64,000 nt of DNA from Helicobacter pylori. GTDB taxonomy: Bacteria > Campylobacterota > Campylobacteria > Campylobacterales > Helicobacteraceae. Shown here in pieces: positions 1 through 8,295 of the stretch. The stretch is taken from positions 1,116,001-1,180,000 of the forward strand of contig NZ_CP051534.1 of the NCBI RefSeq assembly GCF_016748675.1, written 5' to 3'. Within the stretch, counting starts at the first letter, position 1. Each line of letters opens with the position of its first letter. The translations under genes and the position numbers were made by a program. A model generated the notes under the pieces. It was not told the origin of the DNA. It searched no databases and saw nothing but the letters and a program-made list of their open reading frames with translations.

Positions 1-51
1 AATTATAAAATTAGTTAAACCTATAAAAACATAAGCAAACCATAAAAACGA

Positions 52-57
52 TACAAT
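52..57 (+). promoter_or_regulatory. Putative -10 box of the alcohol dehydrogenase gene
   Basis: TACAAT lies about 30 bases before the ATG at 88, and an AAGGAG ribosome binding site follows at 77-82. No convincing -35 box is visible, which is usual for the vegetative sigma factor of this genus. Confidence 0.4.
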
Positions 58-87
58 AGCGGTATTTTAATCAAACAAGGAGTTTTA

Positions 88-1134
88 ATGAGAGTTCCAT
101 CTAAAGGTTTTGCTATTTTTTCTAAAGACGGGCATTTCAAACCCCATGATTTTAGCCGCCATGCTGTAGGCCCTAAAGATGTGTTGATTGACATTCTTTA
201 TGCAGGGATTTGCCATAGCGATGTTCATAGCGCTTATAGCGAATGGAGAGAAGGCATTTACCCTATGGTTCCTGGGCATGAAATTGCTGGGGTCATCAAA
301 GAAGTGGGTAAGGAAGTTAAGAAATTTAAGGTTGGCGATGTGGTGGGCGTGGGCTGTTTTGTCAATTCATGCAAAGCGTGTAAGCCCTGTAAAGAACACC
401 AAGAGCAATTTTGTGCCAAAGTGGTATTTACTTATGATTGTTTGGATTCTTTCCATGGCAACGAACCCCACATGGGCGGTTACTCTAATAATATTGTCGT
501 GGATGAAAACTATGTGATTAGCGTGGGTAAAAACGCTCCTTTAGAAAAAGTAGCCCCCTTGCTTTGCGCGGGCATCACCACTTATTCGCCCTTAAAATTT
601 TCTAAGGTTACTGAAGGCACAAAAGTGGGTGTCGCTGGGTTTGGCGGGCTAGGAAGCATGGCGGTCAAATACGCTGTGGCTATGGGGGCTGAAGTGAGCG
701 TTTTTGCAAGAAACGAACACAAAAAGCAGGATGCTTTAAGCATGGGGGTCAAACATTTCTACACGGACCCCAAACAATGCAAAGAGGAATTGGACTTTAT
801 CATTTCAACCATTCCTACCCATTATGATTTAAAAGACTACCTCAAGCTCTTAACTTATAGTGGCGAATTAGCCCTTGTGGGACTCCCCCCTGTAGAAATC
901 GCTCCAGCGCTTAGCGTTTTTGATTTTATCTATTTAAGCAATCGCAAGGTTTATGGCTCATTGATTGGGGGCATTAAAGAAACCCAAGAGATGATGGATT
1001 TTTCTATCAAACACAATATTTACCCTGAAATAGATTTGATCTTAGGCAAGGATATTGACACCGCTTATCACAACCTAACCCATGGGAAAGCGAAATTCCG
1101 CTATGTGATTGATATGAAAAAATCGTTTGATTAA
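88..1134 (+). CDS. cad: Zinc-dependent medium-chain alcohol dehydrogenase (cinnamyl alcohol dehydrogenase type)
   Basis: A 348-residue cytosolic NADP-dependent oxidoreductase that interconverts aldehydes and alcohols; the HP1104 product is known to act on aromatic and aliphatic aldehydes. Catalytic zinc ligands are visible as Cys42 (GICHSD), His64-Glu65 (GHE) and Cys160. The structural zinc loop is Cys95, Cys98, Cys101 and Cys109 (CxxCxxCx7C). The Rossmann motif GFGGLG is at 184-189. The length is normal for the family. The ATG at 88 follows AAGGAG by 5 bases. The gene stands alone; the next gene converges from the other strand with 11 bases between the stop codons. The family is secure, the physiological substrate is not. 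Confidence 0.95.
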   Translation: MRVPSKGFAIFSKDGHFKPHDFSRHAVGPKDVLIDILYAGICHSDVHSAYSEWREGIYPMVPGHEIAGVIKEVGKEVKKFKVGDVVGVGCFVNSCKACKPCKEHQEQFCAKVVFTYDCLDSFHGNEPHMGGYSNNIVVDENYVISVGKNAPLEKVAPLLCAGITTYSPLKFSKVTEGTKVGVAGFGGLGSMAVKYAVAMGAEVSVFARNEHKKQDALSMGVKHFYTDPKQCKEELDFIISTIPTHYDLKDYLKLLTYSGELALVGLPPVEIAPALSVFDFIYLSNRKVYGSLIGGIKETQEMMDFSIKHNIYPEIDLILGKDIDTAYHNLTHGKAKFRYVIDMKKSFD

Positions 1135-1145
1135 AAGCTTTGGCT

Positions 1146-2312
1146 CTAGCTCTTTTTTAAGAGCTTGAGTTGGATTAGGATTTTTTTCACCAGTGCATGG
1201 AGTTTTAGAATTTTAAGGGTTTTACTAATAAAACTCTTGAGCGGTATTGAAATGCAGTATTTGAATAGTCTTCGCCTTGCGTTTTGGGGAATCTCATGAA
1301 TGTGTAAAAAATAATGTTTTAAAAATGTCTTAAAAGCGTCATGGGCAATCTGTTCTTCTGCTTTCCATAAAGGAAAGTAGTAATGATAAGCGGCAATGCT
1401 GTGGTAGTGGTGCCATTTTTCTCCACCTATCTCCCCACCCCCCGTGATCAAATAAGACCAATCGCTCATAAATGGGGTTTTAGCCAAAGCGTTCAGCCAT
1501 AAATCCGCTTTCAAACCAAAAGGATATATCCAAGGCTTGATTTGAAAATAAGGATGAGAGTCGTATTGTATAACGATGGGTTCTCTTAGGGCTTGTTTAA
1601 TGGTATTATGATAAATTGCATTGGCTACGCCCTTTAAATGCTCTTCAGAAAGACTATAATAGTGTGGGAAAATGCAATACTCTATTTTTAATGGCGCGAT
1701 CTTTGAACGACAAAATTCTGTCAATTGCGGTTCTTTATCTATTTTTTGCACGCGTATGATTTCTAATATTTTTTTACAAAATTGATTTTTTCGCTGGTAA
1801 GTTAAGTTGCAATAAAAAAAGCCTTCATACGGGTATATTTTGTCATAAACCCCATAAAAATAATTCTCATCATTTTCTTCAATGCTTAAGAAATCAGCGC
1901 TAAATTCATTGCAAAAGATAACATCCACGTCGCTCCACACCATTTTAGAATATTTGGGGAATAAATCCGCTAGAAAATACTTCACTAACACCATTTTAGA
2001 AAAACGCTTGGTGAAATCCTCATCAAAAGGGTTAGGGATAGTGTCTAAAAAAGGTTCAATATCTTTTACTTCTAAAACAGCAAATTCTTTAAAAGGCTCT
2101 GCGATTTGATTAAGCTTTGCTTTATCTTCTTCATTCAAGCCTACCACTAGAGCGTGTAGGGTGTAACGGATTTTTTTATTGGCTTTAGCGATGCTTTCTA
2201 GCAAGGAATAAAGACACGCACCCGCAGGAATGAGGTAATTCTTATCAAAAGCGAAAGCGATAGGGATATGAAAATCTTGTTCTTTAAAAGAATGGCTTGA
2301 AGCTGAAGTCAT
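1146..2312 (-). CDS. Family 8 glycosyltransferase, copy A (LPS/outer-core type)
   Basis: A retaining GT8-type glycosyltransferase, annotated in H. pylori as an LPS biosynthesis protein. With the ATG at 2312 it has 388 residues. The nucleotide-sugar binding DxD motif is seen in WSDVDVIF, and the C-terminal half carries the family's DLWLNALAKTPFMSD block. I chose ATG 2312 (MTSASS) because AAGGGG lies upstream, although the 13-base spacing is long; a TTG at 2351, formed by the end of a poly-T tract, would add 13 residues but has no ribosome binding site. The first 155 residues are identical to the neighbouring copy, while about 190 residues after them differ completely, so the two enzymes probably use different acceptors. 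The basic C-terminus (KKILIQLKLLKKS) suggests peripheral membrane association. Confidence 0.85.
   Translation of the reverse strand: MTSASSHSFKEQDFHIPIAFAFDKNYLIPAGACLYSLLESIAKANKKIRYTLHALVVGLNEEDKAKLNQIAEPFKEFAVLEVKDIEPFLDTIPNPFDEDFTKRFSKMVLVKYFLADLFPKYSKMVWSDVDVIFCNEFSADFLSIEENDENYFYGVYDKIYPYEGFFYCNLTYQRKNQFCKKILEIIRVQKIDKEPQLTEFCRSKIAPLKIEYCIFPHYYSLSEEHLKGVANAIYHNTIKQALREPIVIQYDSHPYFQIKPWIYPFGLKADLWLNALAKTPFMSDWSYLITGGGEIGGEKWHHYHSIAAYHYYFPLWKAEEQIAHDAFKTFLKHYFLHIHEIPQNARRRLFKYCISIPLKSFISKTLKILKLHALVKKILIQLKLLKKS
1148..1165. terminator. Small inverted repeat between convergent genes
   Basis: AGCTCTT and AAGAGCT face each other across a 4-base T loop at the shared 3' end of the dehydrogenase and glycosyltransferase genes. 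It could serve as a weak bidirectional terminator; there is no clear T tail. Confidence 0.3.
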
Positions 2313-2349
2313 AAAAAATGAAACACCCCTTTTTAAAGCTATTTTATCC

Positions 2350-2364
2350 AAAAAAAAAAAAAAA
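2350..2364. repeat. Homopolymer A15 (T15 on the coding strand) in the leader of glycosyltransferase copy A
   Basis: Fifteen consecutive A on the plus strand, 38 bases upstream of the chosen start codon. Tracts of this length slip during replication in H. pylori; because it lies before the start codon it would change promoter or leader spacing, not the reading frame, unless the TTG at its end is used. Confidence 0.85.
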
Positions 2365-2390
2365 CAGAACTTGAAAGGATTCTGTTTTTG
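2362..2390 (-). terminator. Hairpin followed by T15, between the two glycosyltransferase genes
   Basis: On the minus strand AACAGAA pairs with TTCTGTT around a 10-base loop and runs straight into the T15 tract. It looks like an intrinsic terminator of the upstream copy B, yet the same element also precedes copy B itself, so it may work as a leader attenuator. The stem is AT-rich and weak. Confidence 0.4.
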
Positions 2391-2446
2391 GTTTTATGTT
2401 GTTTTTAAAGCAAATTAATTTAAAGAAAGGTTTTAACCCCTTTACT

Positions 2447-3643
2447 CTAGCCCTTTCTTAAAAGCTTGAGTTGGATTAGGATTTTTTTCACAATCCCATG
2501 AAGCCCTAAAACTCTAAGGATCTTACTAACCGCCCTTTTAACTAACGCTTTAGGCATCAAAAACCCAAAATAAATAAGCTTATTGAAAAATTTTTTCACT
2601 AAACCACCCATTAATGCAAAAATCCTTAAATGGATTTTCCTTTCTTTAAACACAACAAACAGATACGATTTAAAAAACAAATACGGGGTTTTGAAAAGAA
2701 TTTCTTTTGAAGACTTTACTGAAGAAAAATAATGCTGCTCAGCCATTTTTGTGGTATAAAAGCTCTCATTGGTGTGCATTTTTTTAGTGTAATCGCTCAT
2801 AAAGGGGGTTTTAGCCAAAGCGTTCAGCCATAAATCCGCTTTTAAACCAAAAGGATAGTCCCAAGGCTTCACCGCCCCCCACCAAGCGTCATAGTGGATG
2901 ATGATAGGGTTTTCTCGTGCCTCTAAAATGGTTTTCTTGTAATTCTCGTTTAAGTACGCGTTAGAAAAATCTTTAATGGTGTAATAATAAGGGAAAACGC
3001 AATATTCAATCCCTAAAGCTTTCATGTTAGGCCAACACCATTTCGTAAAATCCAACTCCCCTTTAGCCTCATTCCCCTTTAAAAGATCATGCATTCTTAA
3101 GGTGAAATTTTTCTTGCGTTGGTAATCTAAATTACAAAACAAAAACCCTTCCATCATGTGGTGCTTTTCAACTTCTAAAACCCCATAAAAATAATTCTCA
3201 TCATTTTCTTCAATGCTTAAGAAATCAGCGCTAAATTCATTGCAAAAGATAACATCCACGTCGCTCCACACCATTTTAGAATATTTGGGGAATAAATCCG
3301 CTAGAAAATACTTCACTAACACCATTTTAGAAAAACGCTTGGTGAAATCCTCATCAAAAGGGTTAGGGATAGTGTCTAAAAAAGGTTCAATATCTTTTAC
3401 TTCTAAAACAGCAAATTCTTTAAAAGGCTCTGCGATTTGATTAAGCTTTGCTTTATCTTCTTCATTCAAGCCTACCACTAGAGCGTGTAGGGTGTAACGG
3501 ATTTTTTTATTGGCTTTAGCGATGCTTTCTAGCAAGGAATAAAGACACGCACCCGCAGGAATGAGGTAATTCTTATCAAAAGCGAAAGCGATAGGGATAT
3601 GAAAATCTTGTTCTTTAAAAGAATGGCTTGAAGCTGAAGTCAT
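2447..3643 (-). CDS. Family 8 glycosyltransferase, copy B
   Basis: The tandem partner of copy A, 398 residues from the ATG at 3643. It has the same N-terminal 155 residues including the DxD motif (WSDVDVIF) and the same DLWLNALAKTPFMSD block. The central acceptor-side segment differs (LEVEKHHMMEGFLFCNLDYQ against YDKIYPYEGFFYCNLTYQ) and the C-terminus is longer and more basic, ending in KKILIQLKLLRKG as copy A nearly does. It lies immediately upstream of copy A, 134 bases from its start codon, with an identical leader. An alternative TTG start at 3682 exists. Likely role: adding a hexose to LPS core or another surface glycan at the inner face of the membrane. The exact sugar and acceptor cannot be told. 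Confidence 0.85.
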   Translation of the reverse strand: MTSASSHSFKEQDFHIPIAFAFDKNYLIPAGACLYSLLESIAKANKKIRYTLHALVVGLNEEDKAKLNQIAEPFKEFAVLEVKDIEPFLDTIPNPFDEDFTKRFSKMVLVKYFLADLFPKYSKMVWSDVDVIFCNEFSADFLSIEENDENYFYGVLEVEKHHMMEGFLFCNLDYQRKKNFTLRMHDLLKGNEAKGELDFTKWCWPNMKALGIEYCVFPYYYTIKDFSNAYLNENYKKTILEARENPIIIHYDAWWGAVKPWDYPFGLKADLWLNALAKTPFMSDYTKKMHTNESFYTTKMAEQHYFSSVKSSKEILFKTPYLFFKSYLFVVFKERKIHLRIFALMGGLVKKFFNKLIYFGFLMPKALVKRAVSKILRVLGLHGIVKKILIQLKLLRKG

Positions 3644-3755
3644 AAAAAATGAAACACCCCTTTTTAAAGCTATTTTATCCAAAAAAAAAAAAAAACAGAA
3701 CTTGAAAGGATTCTGTTTTTGGTTTTATGTTGTTTTTAAAGCAAATTAATTTAAA
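3178..3755. repeat. 578-bp direct repeat, unit 2
   Basis: The second unit of the repeat that begins at 1847; it holds the 5' half and leader of glycosyltransferase copy B. Homology stops abruptly at both ends: the base before it differs, and after 3755 the sequences diverge. Confidence 0.9.
3681..3695. repeat. Homopolymer A15 in the leader of glycosyltransferase copy B
   Basis: This tract has the same length as that in front of copy A. Equal length in both copies suggests a recent duplication or gene conversion, since such tracts otherwise drift in length quickly. Confidence 0.85.
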
Positions 3756-3816
3756 ATTTTACCTTATTTTTGCCACCATTTTTAAAAGGCGTTGATGAAA
3801 GGGGCTGTGTTTTAGT

Positions 3817-5124
3817 TTGATTTCCTTAAAAAAATCTCTTTATGCGTTGTTGTTTTCAGGTTTTTTAATACCACCCTTAATGAAAGCGGCTAGTTTTGTC
3901 TATGATTTGAAGTTTATGAGCTTTAATTTCAATTTAGTGGCCCCAAATAACAACCCCTATTGGAATAGCCTAACCAAAATGCAAGGTCGTCTCATGCCTC
4001 AAATTGGCGTTCAATTGGACAAAAGACAGGCCTTGATGTTTGGAGCGTGGTTCATTCAAAATTTACACACGCATTATAGCTATTTCCCTTATTCATGGGG
4101 GGTTACCATGTATTACCAATACATAGGGAAAAATTTGAGATTTTTTTTAGGCATTGTGCCGCGAAGCTATCAAATAGGGCATTACCCTTTAAGTGCTTTT
4201 AAAAAACTTTTTTGGTTTATAGACCCTACTTTTAGGGGAGGAGCGTTTCAATTCAAACCAGCTTATGATCCTAACCGCTGGTGGAATGGGTGGTTTGAGG
4301 GCGTTGTGGATTGGTATGGGGGGCGTAATTGGAACAACCAGCCCAAAAAGAAAAATTACGATTTTGATCAATTCTTGTATTTTGTTTCTTCAGAATTTCA
4401 GTTTCTTAAAGGGTATTTAGGTTTGGGGGGGCAGCTTGTCGTTTTTCATAACGCCAGCCATCATAGCATGGGAGATAATTACCCTTATGGCGGTAATTCC
4501 TATCTCAAACCAGGCGATATAACCCCGCAATGGCCTAATGGCTACCCCTATTTCAGTCAAAAAAATAACCCACAAGGCGGAGAAATAGGGAAATACTCTA
4601 ACCCTACCATTTTAGATAGGGTCTATTACCATGCTTATTTAAAAGCGGATTTTAAAAATCTCATGCCTTATATGGACAATATTTTTATGACCTTTGGCAC
4701 GCAGTCGTCTCAAACCCATTATTGCGTGCGTTATGCTAGCGAGTGTAAAAACGCCCGATTTTATAACAGCTTTGGGGGGGAATTTTACGCCCAAGCGCAA
4801 TACAAAGGCTTTGGGATTTTTAACAGATACTATTTTTCCAACAAACCCCAAATGCATTTTTATGCCACTTATGGCCAATCCCTTTATACCGGATTGCCGT
4901 GGTATAGAGCCCCTAATTTTGACATGATAGGGCTTTATTATGTTTATAAAAATAAATGGATAAGCGTGCGAGCGGATGCGTTTTTTAACTTTTTAGGTGG
5001 GGGCGATGGGTATCATTTGTATGGGAAAGGGGGCAAGTGGATTACCACTTATCAGCAATTCTTAACCCTAACCATAGACACACGAGAGTTAATTGATTTT
5101 GTCAAATCTAAAACCTCTAAATAA
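3817..5124 (+). CDS. Predicted outer-membrane beta-barrel protein of unknown function
   Basis: 435 residues with a signal peptide (KKSLYALLFSGFLIPPLMKAAS) and a body full of aromatic, alternating segments such as YYQYIGKNLRFFLGI and WFEGVVDWYGGRNWNN, as in beta-barrels. I know it as a conserved Helicobacter protein in the HP1106 position, but not its role. It lacks the C-terminal aromatic end (GF/YF/SF) shared by Hop/Hor proteins and ends in SKTSK, so it is not a standard member of those families. The start is TTG 3817, with AAAGGGG about 13 bases upstream. Two G7 runs lie in the gene (4425-4431 and 4774-4780). It converges with horH, 6 bases apart. Confidence 0.75.
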   Translation: MISLKKSLYALLFSGFLIPPLMKAASFVYDLKFMSFNFNLVAPNNNPYWNSLTKMQGRLMPQIGVQLDKRQALMFGAWFIQNLHTHYSYFPYSWGVTMYYQYIGKNLRFFLGIVPRSYQIGHYPLSAFKKLFWFIDPTFRGGAFQFKPAYDPNRWWNGWFEGVVDWYGGRNWNNQPKKKNYDFDQFLYFVSSEFQFLKGYLGLGGQLVVFHNASHHSMGDNYPYGGNSYLKPGDITPQWPNGYPYFSQKNNPQGGEIGKYSNPTILDRVYYHAYLKADFKNLMPYMDNIFMTFGTQSSQTHYCVRYASECKNARFYNSFGGEFYAQAQYKGFGIFNRYYFSNKPQMHFYATYGQSLYTGLPWYRAPNFDMIGLYYVYKNKWISVRADAFFNFLGGGDGYHLYGKGGKWITTYQQFLTLTIDTRELIDFVKSKTSK

Positions 5125-5130
5125 CTATAT

Positions 5131-5793
5131 CTAAAAATTATAGATATAATTGAAATAAGCTACCGGTAAGCGGTGCCATAAAGTAGTCGCACTCAAGCCA
5201 TCAACGATTTCGGTTCTTTTGTTAGGAATGAAAGGGAATTTCAACCCAAAGGTGATTTCATTGTGGAAAAAGCCAAAACGAAAACCCACTTTCACAAGCA
5301 ATTGGAAAAGCGAATTTTCTTTGCCTAAATTTTGAGCGATAATCCCATGCATAGCCTCTCCTGGCATGTAAGTCGCCCCAGCGATGCCTAAGCCAAACTC
5401 CAACCCTAAAAACCTCTTTGGCGAATTGAAAGCGTCCCATAAACCGCTAAATTCCAAACCATAGGTAGAAATATAGGATTTGTGAGAAGAAAAGGTCTGA
5501 TCATAAAACAACCCGTAACGGAAACCCACATGCTCTACAGTTTGCGTTTTAGCCACAAATTTCCCCCCTAACACCACACCAAAGCCATTGCCGGTCATGA
5601 AATACGATTTATCTACAGACTCGGTGCTAAAAGATGTGTTGATCGCGCTAAGCTGATACCCAACCCCTAAATAAAAGGTATTCCTGTCCGCAAATTTAGG
5701 TTTTTTTGATTTTTCATCGAGCTCTGCCTCTGCGGCTTGAAGCGATGATAATAACGCCATGCCCATCAATATTTTAACCATTGTTTTATCCAT
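5131..5793 (-). CDS. horH: Hor-family outer-membrane protein HorH
   Basis: A small H. pylori outer-membrane protein of the Hop-related (Hor) family, about 220 residues. The family signature FYLGVGYQLSAI follows a signal peptide (MVKILMGMALLSSLQAAEA), and the chain ends in the typical barrel strand with terminal aromatic, YFNYIYNF. I place the start at ATG 5793 because AAGGAA lies 7 bases before it; the ATG at 5781 is an alternative, and the first ATG at 5823 has no ribosome binding site. Its function is unknown; the fold is taken to be an eight-to-ten-stranded barrel. It is divergent from the por operon. Confidence 0.88.
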   Translation of the reverse strand: MDKTMVKILMGMALLSSLQAAEAELDEKSKKPKFADRNTFYLGVGYQLSAINTSFSTESVDKSYFMTGNGFGVVLGGKFVAKTQTVEHVGFRYGLFYDQTFSSHKSYISTYGLEFSGLWDAFNSPKRFLGLEFGLGIAGATYMPGEAMHGIIAQNLGKENSLFQLLVKVGFRFGFFHNEITFGLKFPFIPNKRTEIVDGLSATTLWHRLPVAYFNYIYNF

Positions 5794-6025
5794 AACCCAA
5801 TTCCTTATGTTATCCTGCCCCACACTTGCCCCATGCAGACTAAAATCAAATCACGCCCTAATAATAACAAAGTTTAAAATAAATATTAGTGGTTTTTATT
5901 AAGAACGCCTATCTTTTTAGAATAAATAGCCATAAAATGGCCATAATTCTCGTGGGTATGCCCCCATTTTCCTATAAAAATTCCTAAAAAGATATTGTTA
6001 TAAGACACATTAATAGTTTTTCTTG

Positions 6026-6031
6026 TATAAT
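6026..6031 (+). promoter_or_regulatory. -10 box of the porCDAB operon
   Basis: A perfect TATAAT preceded by TTG (near-extended -10), 50 bases before the porC ATG, followed by AAGGAG at 6067-6072. The 288-base divergent spacer from 5794 to 6081 holds no other feature that I can support. Confidence 0.7.
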
Positions 6032-6081
6032 ATTAGGCTAAATTCAATTTATTTTATACGATATTAAGGAGACATATTACC

Positions 6082-6642
6082 ATGTTTCAAATTAGATGGC
6101 ATGCGCGAGCTGGACAAGGTGCTATCACCGGCGCTAAAGGGCTGGCTGATGTGATTTCAAAAACAGGCAAAGAAGTGCAAGCGTTCGCTTCCTATGGTTC
6201 AGCTAAAAGGGGGGCTGCTATGATGGCTTATAACCGCGTTGATGATGAGCCTATTTTAAACCATGAGCGCTTCATGCAGCCTGATTATGTACTGGTGATT
6301 GATCCCGGTTTGGTTTTCATTGAAAACATCTTCGCTAATGAAAAGGAAGACACGACTTATATCATCACTAGCTATCTTAACAAAGAAGAATTGTTTGAAA
6401 AAAAACCTGAATTAAAAACCCGTAAGGTGTTTTTAGTGGATTGTTTAAAAATCTCTATGGAAACCTTAAAACGCCCTATCCCTAACACGCCCATGCTAGG
6501 GGCGTTAATGAAAGTGTCTGGCATGCTTGAAATTGAGGCTTTTAAAGAAGCTTTTAAGAAAGTTTTAGGCAAAAAACTCACGCAAGAAGTCATTGACGCT
6601 AACATGCTCGCTATCCAAAGAGCTTATGAAGAAGTTCAATAA
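6082..6642 (+). CDS. porC: Pyruvate:flavodoxin oxidoreductase, gamma subunit
   Basis: One of four subunits of the oxygen-sensitive enzyme that converts pyruvate and CoA to acetyl-CoA and CO2, replacing pyruvate dehydrogenase in H. pylori. 186 residues; the N-terminal WHARAGQGAITGAKGLADV is the gamma-domain signature, and ASYGSAKRGAAMMAYNRV is also typical. It is the first gene of a tight porC-D-A-B operon with 9 to 15 base gaps and strong ribosome binding sites. The strand and order match HP1108-HP1111. The gene is essential in H. pylori. Confidence 0.97.
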   Translation: MFQIRWHARAGQGAITGAKGLADVISKTGKEVQAFASYGSAKRGAAMMAYNRVDDEPILNHERFMQPDYVLVIDPGLVFIENIFANEKEDTTYIITSYLNKEELFEKKPELKTRKVFLVDCLKISMETLKRPIPNTPMLGALMKVSGMLEIEAFKEAFKKVLGKKLTQEVIDANMLAIQRAYEEVQ

Positions 6643-6657
6643 CATTAAGGATTAAAG

Positions 6658-7050
6658 ATGAAAGATTGGAATGAATTTGAAATGGGAGCGGTGCTCTTCC
6701 CTTTTGAAAAGAACGCGCAAAGCGAAATAGAAAAACACAATGATGAGCGCCATTATACTGAACAGAGTTACTTCACCACTTCAGTGGCTCATTGGCGCGT
6801 GGCTAAGCCTGTGCATAACAATAATATTTGTATCAATTGCTTTAATTGTTGGGTTTATTGCCCAGACGCTGCCATTCTTTCAAGAGAGGGCAAGTTAAAA
6901 GGCGTGGATTATTCTCATTGTAAGGGCTGTGGCGTGTGCGTGGATGTCTGCCCCACCAACCCTAAATCGCTATGGATGTTTGAAGAGCAAATTGAGCCCG
7001 CTACCGCACTCACTCAATGGCCGCAAAAACAAGAAAAGAAAAAATCATAA
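6658..7050 (+). CDS. porD: Pyruvate:flavodoxin oxidoreductase, delta (ferredoxin-like) subunit
   Basis: 130 residues with two complete 4Fe-4S binding sets: Cys58, 61, 64, 68 (CINCFNCWVYCP) and Cys88, 91, 94, 98 (CKGCGVCVDVCP). It carries electrons from the thiamine site of PorB toward flavodoxin. An N-terminal extension of about 45 residues precedes the ferredoxin fold, as in other four-subunit enzymes. It sits between porC and porA with 15- and 9-base spacers. Confidence 0.97.
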   Translation: MKDWNEFEMGAVLFPFEKNAQSEIEKHNDERHYTEQSYFTTSVAHWRVAKPVHNNNICINCFNCWVYCPDAAILSREGKLKGVDYSHCKGCGVCVDVCPTNPKSLWMFEEQIEPATALTQWPQKQEKKKS

Positions 7051-7059
7051 GGAAAAAAT

Positions 7060-8283
7060 ATGGCAAAAAGTATTGAATTGCAAGAGATAGAAGTGTGGGA
7101 TGGCAATACCGCTAGTTCTAACGCTTTAAGACAGGTTCAAATTGATGTCGTCGCAGCCTATCCTATCACCCCATCAACGCCCATTGTGCAAAATTATGGC
7201 TCGTTTAAGGATAATGGCTATGTTGATGGCGAATTCGTTTTAGTGGAATCTGAGCATGCCGCTATGAGTGCATGCGTGGGAGCTGCTGCAGCAGGTGGAA
7301 GGGTCAGCACTGCGACTAGCTCTCAAGGTTTGGCGCTAATGGTAGAGGTTTTATACCAGGCTTCTGGCATGCGTTTGCCTATTGTTTTGAATTTAGTCAA
7401 TCGCGCTCTAGCAGCCCCTTTGAATATCCATGGCGATCATTCTGATATGTATTTAAGTAGGGATTCTGGCTGGGTAAGTTTATGCACATGCAACCCTCAA
7501 GAAGCTTACGATTTCACTTTAATGGCGTTTAGAATCGCAGAACACCAAAAGGTGCGCGTGCCTACTATTGTCAATCAAGACGGGTTTTTATGTTCGCACA
7601 CCGTGCAGAATGTCCGCCCTTTGAGCGATGCAGTGGCTTATCAATTCGTGGGCGAATACCAAACCAAGCATTCCCTTTTGGATTTTGATAAACCGGTAAG
7701 CTATGGCGCGCAAGCTGAAGAAGAATGGCATTATGAGCATAAAGCCCAACTCCACCATGCGATCATGAGCGCGTCTTCTGTGATTGAAGAAGTGTTCAAT
7801 GATTTCGCTAAACTCACAGGCAGACAATACCATTTGACTAAAACTTTCCAGCTAGAAGACGCTGAAATCGCTATCTTTGCGTTAGGCACTACTTATGAAT
7901 CAGCGATCGTAGCGGCTAAGGAAATGCGTAAAAAAGGCATTAAGGCCGGCGTGGCCACCATCCATTCCTTGCGCCCTTTCCCTTATGAAAGATTAGGGCA
8001 GGATTTGAAAAACCTTAAAGCTTTAGCGATTTTAGACAAAAGCTCTCCAGCGGGCGCTATGGGGGCGATGTTTAATGAGGTAACGAGCGCGGTGTATCAA
8101 ACGCAAGGGACTAAACACCCTGTGGTGTCTAACTACATTTATGGTTTAGGCGAAAGGGATATGACAATCGCGCATTTATGCGAAATTTTTGAAGAAATCA
8201 ATGAAGACGCTCTTAAAGGCACGCTCACGCACCCTACCCAACAATTCGTAGGTTTGCACGGCCCTAAAATGAGCTTTTTTTAA
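7060..8283 (+). CDS. porA: Pyruvate:flavodoxin oxidoreductase, alpha subunit
   Basis: 407 residues; binds pyruvate and, with PorB, forms the thiamine pyrophosphate active site. Family marks are AAYPITPSTPIVQ near residue 30, FVLVESEHAAMSACVGAAAAGGR around 60-80 and HGDHSDMYLSRDSGW around 130, followed by the domain with ALGTTYESAIVAAK near 275. AAGGAAAAAAT before the ATG gives a good ribosome binding site. Length and motif order are normal for a separate alpha subunit. Confidence 0.97.
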   Translation: MAKSIELQEIEVWDGNTASSNALRQVQIDVVAAYPITPSTPIVQNYGSFKDNGYVDGEFVLVESEHAAMSACVGAAAAGGRVSTATSSQGLALMVEVLYQASGMRLPIVLNLVNRALAAPLNIHGDHSDMYLSRDSGWVSLCTCNPQEAYDFTLMAFRIAEHQKVRVPTIVNQDGFLCSHTVQNVRPLSDAVAYQFVGEYQTKHSLLDFDKPVSYGAQAEEEWHYEHKAQLHHAIMSASSVIEEVFNDFAKLTGRQYHLTKTFQLEDAEIAIFALGTTYESAIVAAKEMRKKGIKAGVATIHSLRPFPYERLGQDLKNLKALAILDKSSPAGAMGAMFNEVTSAVYQTQGTKHPVVSNYIYGLGERDMTIAHLCEIFEEINEDALKGTLTHPTQQFVGLHGPKMSFF

Positions 8284-8295
8284 AAAGGAAATATC

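Larger units (their letters stand above)
1847..2424. repeat. 578-bp direct repeat, unit 1
   Basis: This stretch is the same as 3178-3755 (offset 1331) as far as I can read base by base. It covers the 5' half of the glycosyltransferase gene, the A15 tract and about 60 bases of leader. Recombination between the two units would remove or duplicate 1331 bp and leave one hybrid gene. Confidence 0.9.
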
